Source: Mytilisepta virgata | Lineage: Eukaryota; Mollusca; Bivalvia; Mytilida; Mytilidae | Assembly: GCA_028015205.1 (NCBI GenBank) | Contig: CM051508.1 | Coordinates: 18,246,001 to 18,310,000 of the forward strand | Length of the DNA: 64,000 nt | Direction: 5' to 3' | Shown here: positions 57,701 through 64,000 of the stretch, piece by piece | Numbering within the stretch: the stretch's first letter is position 1 | Layout: the number at the start of each line of letters is the position of its first letter | Program-made: the position numbers and the translations under genes | Notes under the pieces: generated by a model | The model's database searches: none | The model's input: only the letters and a program-made list of their open reading frames with translations | Told to the model about the DNA's origin: nothing

Positions 57701-58456
57701 TGGTGATCACGACCGTAGAATTATTTTAGTGTTTAAATTAACAGGCGGAACATAACCCTGTCTTATGATACTGCTACGAAAGTCTAAATATGATAAAACA
57801 GAATTCGTCATAAACCAATGATATTTATGTCAATAAACACACAAGGTTGGAATTTGAAGTCGACATTTTTTATTCTACCAGCTTGATTTCAAATGGATGA
57901 TTGATGACGTTGTAAACCACCCTTTCTAGTCAAGAAATTTAATGCATCCGATTCTGTTTATATTGTATACAGTTAAAAATTCAAATAGCTATATGCAACA
58001 TATGCCAATTGACAACACAGTTTGTTATTTGGCCATCTGACAATAACTGTTTAAAATGTTGACCATTTTATTTTTTAAATTTACATTCAATTAAAAATGC
58101 ATACATGGTTATACAGTAATGTGCTGTTGGCGTGGCCAATGATGCGAGCACAGAAATAGCCCTTTCCAGAAACTCATTTCCGTATCACGATTCTGACTCT
58201 AAAATTATAATTTGAACCAACTTATTTCCCTTACTTTACTTACTACCATTTCGGACGAACGAAACTTTTTCTAGCCTTAGTATGCAGCACAATATGGCCA
58301 TATTCGCTTTAACAAATAAATTCACTTCGGGTTGCATAATGGCTGCCCCCATTAAAGAAAGACTTTTCTAAATGACCCATATGCTCCCGTAGCGCTCGCT
58401 ATTATAAATATTACAATACAAACAAAAATTTTCCAATTTTCGATAATCCTTACTGA
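54752..58456. other. duplicated intergenic DNA, copy B
   Basis: Counterpart of 16,941-20,912 with a short AT tract, a poly-C run (~55,355-55,371), no 252-bp repeat at 55,425, the coding-like patch at ~57,520-57,634 and the ~270-bp repeat at 58,129-58,400. A 138-codon minus-strand ORF at 57,192-57,608 covers that patch but is not open in copy A. Confidence 0.45.
58129..58400 (-). repeat. dispersed repeat, 3' of gene 3
   Basis: Copy B counterpart of 20,586-20,870, about 60 bp downstream of the gene 3 stop. Confidence 0.7.
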
Positions 58457-59328
58457 TCATGTATGAGATTTTGTCAATCTAGCCAAATCTAACACAACCA
58501 CAAGCAGCAGAACGCCGCAAATGACAGCTGTTCCAGTATATCCCATGACTTTTGATGACAGTTTGTGGTCCTCTGCCGACGTGTGTAACCGAATGTAGGA
58601 ACTTGTTTGGTATTTATCTATTTTATACACCTCGGCTATGAACGTAGGTTTTGTAGAATCTTGATTGTTATTTCCGCATGTACACGGCACGCACGTAAAG
58701 TAAGTCGTATAATTTGATTCATGACTGGATTGCATTGGCTCTGTAAATTGTATAATCGGCTTAACTGTTGAACCTATGTGAGTTGTTGATGACTTCTCTT
58801 GGTTAAACTCGCTGGGTTCTGATTGAAGTGTGGAGGATAATGTTTCAGTTGCAGTAGAGGATTTCCCTGGGTCAACAACTGTAGTTTCCGATAAATCTGT
58901 GGATAAAGATTTTTCAGTTGTGATTGCTGTGGGGGACTCTTCTTGGTCAACCACTGTAGTTTCCGATAAATCTGTGGATAAAGATTTTTCAGTTGTGATT
59001 GCTGTGGAGGACTCCTCTTGGTCAACCACTGTAGTTTCCAGCTGATCTGAGAATAAAAAAATTTCACCCATGGTTGATGTGGAGGCTTTTCGTTGGTCAG
59101 ACACTGAAGTTTCCAATTGATTTGTGGATAAAGAGTTTTTAGTTGTGGTTGCTATTGATGACTCTTCTCGGTCAGCCATTGTAGTTTCCGATTGATCTGT
59201 TGATAAATATTTTTCACTTGCAGTTGTTGTTGAAGAGTTTTCTTGGTCAGCCATTGATGGATCGGTTACTGTCGATTTTTCAGTTGAATAATTTGCAGAA
59301 GACACATAGGACTGTTTAGTAGTAATTG
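58457..59328 (-). CDS. lectin-receptor gene 3, last exon (stalk, membrane segment, tail)
   Basis: Acceptor 'ttctgtctgcag' opens at 59,328 in phase 1. The frame is fully open to TGA at 58,457, about 290 codons. The stalk has five ~25-residue Ser/Thr-rich repeats plus a partial one (against seven in gene 1), followed by SEFNQEKSSTTHIG, CVPCTC, EVYKIDKYQTSSYIRLHTS, the transmembrane stretch TAVICGVLLLVVVLDLA and tail RLTKSHT. The codon that is TAA in gene 1 is CAA here. The exon is intact, but its upstream lectin exon carries two stops. Confidence 0.75.
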
Positions 59329-61586
59329 CTGCAGACAGAACTAAGAGATAAATATTAACTGTAATTCATAAAATTTTATATTATTGTAACTAGTATTTTA
59401 TCTAATATTTGTAAGAGAATAAAGTTATGTAAAGCCAGATAAGGAAAGACGAAACAGTCTAAGATCAAACGAGCTGAGGAAACAATAAAAACCAGGAGCA
59501 AGAAATATAGTAAATGTATACGTTTTTATTTTGTTGAACTATCGTGCAGTAAGTTACCTTCCAAATTCTTATAAAACTTCTAGCTTCAAACATAACGATC
59601 TTTTAGAGTCGTTCTTTCTCTCTACACAGTCACTGCACGCGTAGTACCAACCTTGACCCTTACTGACCATTTGTTAATTACATTATATCACAATATAGCC
59701 AAATACATGTATTACAATACTAGTATATACCGTACTATTTTACTACTGAAATAAATATGTTTGAGTATCGTGAGAAAACTGGCGGAATGATACGTATCAC
59801 GATTGTTACTTTCAATATCGTGATACATTGATTATTTACTATATCAGTCAGTTACTCTGAAACAGGCAAATAAACAAACATTGTATAAATCAGAACTGTG
59901 TGTTTGTTTATTTAACATAGGCTAGAGCTATAGGGGGAGGGGTTGAGATCTCACAAAACCTGTTTAACCCCGCCGCATCTTTGCGCCTGTCCCAAGTCAG
60001 GAACCTCTAGTATTTGTTAGTTTTGTGTGTTTTTTTAATTTTGGTTCATTTGTATATTTCGGAGTTTAGTGTACCGTCCATTTCGCTGAACTAGTATGCA
60101 TTGTTGTTCAGGGGCCAGCCGAACCCCGCCTCCGGGTGCGGACTTTCTCGCTGCGTTGAAGACATTTTGATTCGGAAACCAGTCTGGGATTCTTAAATTT
60201 AACCCAAACTGAATAAAATCTGGTAATGTATCGCGATTCTGAAGTGACGATAGGACTTAACTGCTTTATTTTTCATTACCCGGTGTTTTATTTGTTTAAC
60301 AGATAAGGAAAGAGGAAGTCGGGTAACAAAAAAAACAAAGCAGCAGCTAAGGAAAACAAAATCCAGTAAGGGACGAGATCAAAAGTTTAATGTAGGATAA
60401 AAAAACTTAATTCATATTGACCCCCCCCCCCCCCCTCTTAACATAATTAGGGAAAAATTGATTGACCAATATGGGCATACGCTTTGAGAGCATACTTTTT
60501 GTATCATGGGTCCTGTTTTTCCTCAACAATGTACGTTTATTCTGTATATTGACTTGGACATCAAAAATCCGTATTTTTCAATCCGAAAATCGATGTCGGA
60601 CAACAAAACTTTTTACCCCGTAAATGGGGGGGGGAGTACCTGTCACATTTCTTCTTAGAAATATGTACCTTCTGGTAAACTTTAGCTGCGGAAAATGTAT
60701 GCTTTGTGGGATATTCCGTTTAAATATAACATTCGCGATTTTATTCAATAAAGCCTTTTCAGCGTCTACTAATCAAAGGGAGATAAGTTTTACTATATGC
60801 TAATAAAAATCAGAATTTTACAATAAAATATGACTTAAAATTGGGTACAAACAAATGTTGATTCACGGATTCCGATTAATGTAGGCTTAATAGAAAGTCG
60901 AAATATACAGAATCTATTTGTGCAGAGACACGAGGTGTCTCTCGAACGTTTGTCGCTTCGATTTTCCACAATTTAATTGACGAATTATGCTTTTTTCAAA
61001 CACAAAAAATTGGACAGAAGATAGATTTTTTTAGGTAAATGTAACGTTTTCCTTTCAAATGTCGTTTTTAAAATTCATCGTCTTTTCCTTCGTTCTGCTG
61101 TGTCATTTGTGAAAGACGTGAATTTTTAGATTTTCCATTCTTCACTTTGAACTAGTGTAAGAACTTACCAATCTATTACCGGTGCGAGTGCAATATATAT
61201 ATACAATATATGTACATTGTTAGAAAATATAAAGTTTATTTGCACGAGCCTTAGAAACGGGTAGAAATGCGAGGTTTACCGATCATTTCTCTCCCGTTTC
61301 GCGGCGAGTACAAATAAACTTTATATTTTCTGTCAATGTACGTATATTGTTTTTATCCTGCAACACTAAATTGTTATCTGTTTAAGCGAAAAGACATGAA
61401 AATGGAACATTTATGGTTTTATATTTGAAGACGGGCCGTTTTTGTGAGGACAAGGGTACCAGGAGACTATATTGGGCTACTGAAAAACAATATTTGGCAG
61501 GTTATATTGGTCAGCTAAAAGTGTAGTTGCAGGATAAAACGTTATCTCACTCTCTTTCTATCTCTTCAATAATCCGATAAACTTAC
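59329..61586 (-). other. gene 3 intron between lectin and stalk exons
   Basis: Counterpart of 21,935-24,759 without the TTAA MITE. It has the hairpin (61,205-61,352), a poly-C run (~60,421-60,437) and a block at 60,373-60,625 ('gacgagatcaaaagtttaat' onward) unrelated to the matching block of A. Confidence 0.5.
61205..61352. repeat. hairpin/foldback element, copy B
   Basis: Counterpart of 24,366-24,511; arms still pair through 'agaaaatataaagtttattt' with a few changes. Confidence 0.65.
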
Positions 61587-61832
61587 AGCTTTGACAAAGG
61601 ATGTAATATAAATTACCACATACAGCTGATCTCTATGTTGAATCAGACGATCTCATGCGCACGCAGTTTTGGTTTGGTGTGGAACTGGGATCACAGTACA
61701 AATTCTCCATACAGTTAGGTTCTGTTAGGCTTGCGGAAGAATATCATGGCGCCCATGTACCCAGACGTACGTTATTGACCCAGCAAAACATTAAATCTGT
61801 TGTGTTCCATTTTAATCCTAACCAAATATCAC
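61587..61832 (-). pseudogene. lectin-receptor gene 3, C-type-lectin-like exon with two stops
   Basis: Same borders and length (246 bp) as the gene 1 exon. Two in-frame stops replace Trp codons: TGA at 61,744-61,746 (in the WAPWY motif) and TAG at 61,633-61,635 (in the DSTWRS motif). Both splice sites are kept ('tatttcag', 'gtaagt'). The N-terminal half exon and leader are not in the window; in gene 1 they lie 4-5 kb further out, beyond where the duplication ends at 62,624. Confidence 0.75.
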
Positions 61833-62624
61833 CTGAAATACTAATAATTATGAAAAATAAAAGTCTTCTTTTATAATTTATGAAAATTTATCCGTATGCA
61901 ATTGGAAGTTCTTTTGCGTTAGTCCAAGGTCAAACCTCAAGGTCAAAATATTTCATGCCTGAATGTTCAGATACGATGATATCATACTTTTATGAAGTAA
62001 TTTTCAGAGGGGTTTTAGCAGTAGCTCTCAAGTTTTGTTCCAGTTGGCCAAGCAAAATCAACTATTAAAGGCTGAAAAGTTTTGCCACACTTTCATTAGG
62101 GTAGAAATGAGTTCAGCTGAATCACAAGAGTTTATCAGACGAAGGGCTTATCTAATCGTCCGTTTCTTCAAACTTCCCAGCATACTTTCAATACTATGCA
62201 TCAGAATTGTTTGGAAAAAAAATTTAGCCGTAAATATCTAAGATGCATGTCCCGAAAAGAGTGTTCCTCTGAATTCGAATGAATTCCATTTTTCCTTGTT
62301 AAACATGATTCTTTGATACCAATTTTGATGCACAGGATGTGCACATTTCGTCGACTCATCAGTTGTGCTCAAGGTCCAAAATGTTGAAAACCAAAACAAC
62401 TATCCAAAAGATCGAAGAGCAATTCAAAAATACCAAAATGACCAAAAAGGGGTAAAGCCAAAACCATCTATGGACAGAGTTATGTATGAGGGGGATAATC
62501 CTAGGTTTAAGTAAAATGATTTCGTTAAAAATAGATATTATATATTTATATAAAAATACAAAAGTGAACAATAGAAATGAGTATCATCTAACACAGTCAA
62601 ACAAAGAAATAAGAAATTTAATTA

Positions 62625-63864
62625 AAATTTATGATCAAAGATCACGTAAGTCTCCCAAACGAAAAAAATTGAGCACGGGTTTCACTAGACCTGGCTAACC
62701 CGTTACACCAAATTTCATTGAAATTGAACAAGGTTGAAATAATTTCATTCAAATGGAACAAGGTTGAAATTTTGGTGGGAAAATGGCTGCCCGTAGAACA
62801 TTTGCGTTATCGCCATTCAACTCCAGATATCATGTTTACTGAATAAACCTAAAATCGTTGAAATCCAAGCAAGTTCACTTTTTTGGCGGGAAAATGGAGG
62901 CCATTTTGAAAATGGCTGCCCGTAAAACATTTTCTTTAACACCATTCAACTCGGGATATCATGTTTACCCTTTGTGCCAAATTGCATTGAAATTGAAGAA
63001 TGTTAAAAATTTGGCGGGAAAATGGTCGCCATTTTGAAAATGGCTGCCGGTAGAACATTTGCGTTTTCAAAATGGCCGACATATCGTTTCCGTTTTTCTT
63101 TAATAAAAAGTTTCCACTGAATATTTATACTAAGTTTGGTGAAATTCTGCTGGGCAGTTTTTGAGAAAATAGAGGTCGAAGGTTTTCGGTTTTTGGCGAC
63201 CATCTTGAAAATGGCGGCCATTTTGAAAATTTCTAAACATTCTTGCACAACTAGACATTAGGGTCTATCACCCCAGTAAGTTTCATTTCATTCTGTTGAG
63301 TGGTGTTCGAGATCTGCGTCGGACAAGTTGAAATGGAAAGCGGAAGAAAAAAAAGACGGAAAAATAACTAGGTATGATTGTGATCGCCAGCGAGTCACAA
63401 GATGTCTCCCAAACAAACCCCCATTGCCACTATCTAGAGCTTATCAGAAACCCCCTAAATTCAAATTATTGCAATGTCCTATATAATGACCTTTGAAACG
63501 GCGGCCATTTTGAAAATTTTAAAAGTCGTTTGCAAAACTTCAGGTCACCCTTAACATATTCCCAAAGTTTCATATTGATTGCACATTGCATCTTTGAGAA
63601 ACGTTGCGGACAACATTGAACGGAAAGAAAAAGGAAAGAAGAAGAAGAAGAATAATAATAAGAAACCGGACAAAAACAATATGTCTCCCAAAACTTTGTT
63701 TGGGAGACATAATAAGAAACGGAGTAAAAACAATAAGTCTCCAAACTTCGTTTGGGAGACTTAATAAGAAACGGAATAAAAGCAATAAGTCTCCAAACTT
63801 CGTTTGGGAGACTTAATAAGAAACGGAGTAAAAGCAATAAGTCTCCAAACTTCGTTTGGGAGAC
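62625..63864. mobile_element. 1,240-bp element with GTCTCC hairpins, flanked by TTAATTA
   Basis: TTAATTA stands on both sides (62,618-62,624 and 63,865-63,871), while copy A has one TTAATTA at 25,799-25,805. Inside, 'taagtctcccaaacgaa' at 62,647 and its exact complement at 63,851-63,867 form 17-bp inverted ends. The middle has repeating 'gccattttgaaaatggctgc' modules. The right end has four hairpin units of the form 'gtctccaaacttcgtttggg', spaced ~63 bp. Non-coding; the class is unclear. Confidence 0.65.
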
Positions 63865-63865
63865 T

Positions 63866-64000
63866 TAATTACGAATGTCAGAATGTCTGATCATGATCTT
63901 CAAATCCGCTCTCACAGGTTATGTAATTTTTGTACATTAAAAGAAGTGGACGATGAGCATCATTTCATCTTTGAATGTCCATTAAATTCAAATCTTAGAA
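63866..64000 (+). pseudogene. LINE C-terminal fragment at the window edge
   Basis: Encodes ITNVRMSDHDLQIRSHRLCN, then FCTLKEVDDEHHFIFECPLN, a C-x2-C ... H-x4-C pattern like the C-terminal zinc-like motif of the LINE at 7,177 and 48,251 (CEKC...DEFNF...C). It is a different, diverged family member cut by the window end. Confidence 0.6.

Larger units (their letters stand above)
44172..62624 (+). repeat. segmental duplication, copy B
   Basis: Partner of 2,294-25,805. Starts at 'atgtaaatgttcagag' and keeps the DIRS-empty site at 44,291-44,296. The 4,962 bp from 44,662 are absent from copy A. Similarity is near-continuous from 49,620 to 62,624, where the GTCTCC-hairpin element interrupts it. A further ~45 bp of similarity appears beyond that element (63,866 on against 25,801 on). 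Confidence 0.85.

Noticed and set aside
63466..63837. overlapping ORFs of 60-120 codons at the right end
   Set aside because: They come from the tandem hairpin units and an AAG-rich run, open in several frames at once.

Overview
The window is eukaryotic genomic DNA, AT-rich, with spliced genes, many interspersed repeats and very little intact coding sequence. Several repeats look like those common in bivalve molluscs: tRNA-headed SINEs, ~165-bp arrays with a 'gccaattgga' core, and the motif 'gtgcacatttcgtcgactcatcag'. I infer a mussel-like bivalve, from memory of these repeat types rather than a search.

The main structure is a direct segmental duplication. Copy A runs from about 2,294 to 25,805 and copy B from about 44,172 to 62,624. 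Both hold, in the same order, a non-LTR retrotransposon remnant, a SINE, a MITE, a B-box/coiled-coil gene on the + strand, and on the - strand the 3' part of a lectin-type membrane receptor gene. Because the copies are so similar, each can be used to date changes in the other. Since the duplication, A gained a DIRS-like tyrosine-recombinase retrotransposon (about 2,432-6,810; B shows the empty site), a 4,340-bp long-inverted-repeat element inside the B-box gene, and two TTAA-flanked MITEs. A also appears to have lost 4,962 bp between TGAT microhomologies. B appears to have gained a 1.24-kb GTCTCC-hairpin element, a 17-bp frameshift deletion in the B-box gene and two stop codons in its lectin exon.

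The host gene family of interest is a tandem set of three - strand genes: gene 1 (20,913-30,036), gene 2 (33,003-40,789, between the duplicated blocks) and gene 3 (58,457-61,832 and probably beyond the window). Each encodes a split C-type-lectin-like domain, then one large exon with a Ser/Thr-rich stalk, a conserved membrane-proximal CxC segment, one transmembrane helix and a very short tail. Gene 1 has a stop just before the membrane segment. Gene 3 has two stops in the lectin exon but an intact stalk/membrane exon. Gene 2 is open in every exon I can see.

Layout: 1-2,293 unique flank with a solo-LTR candidate (701-1,416) and a possible terminal exon; 2,294-25,805 copy A; 25,806-44,171 gene 1 5' exons, gene 2, tRNA-like SINEs, hairpins and two oppositely oriented ~165-bp arrays; 44,172-64,000 copy B, including an unusual 1.17-kb element packed with ACGCCTGG motifs and a non-LTR element carrying an endonuclease region. 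Everything was read by eye. Exon borders rest on splice consensus and reading phase.
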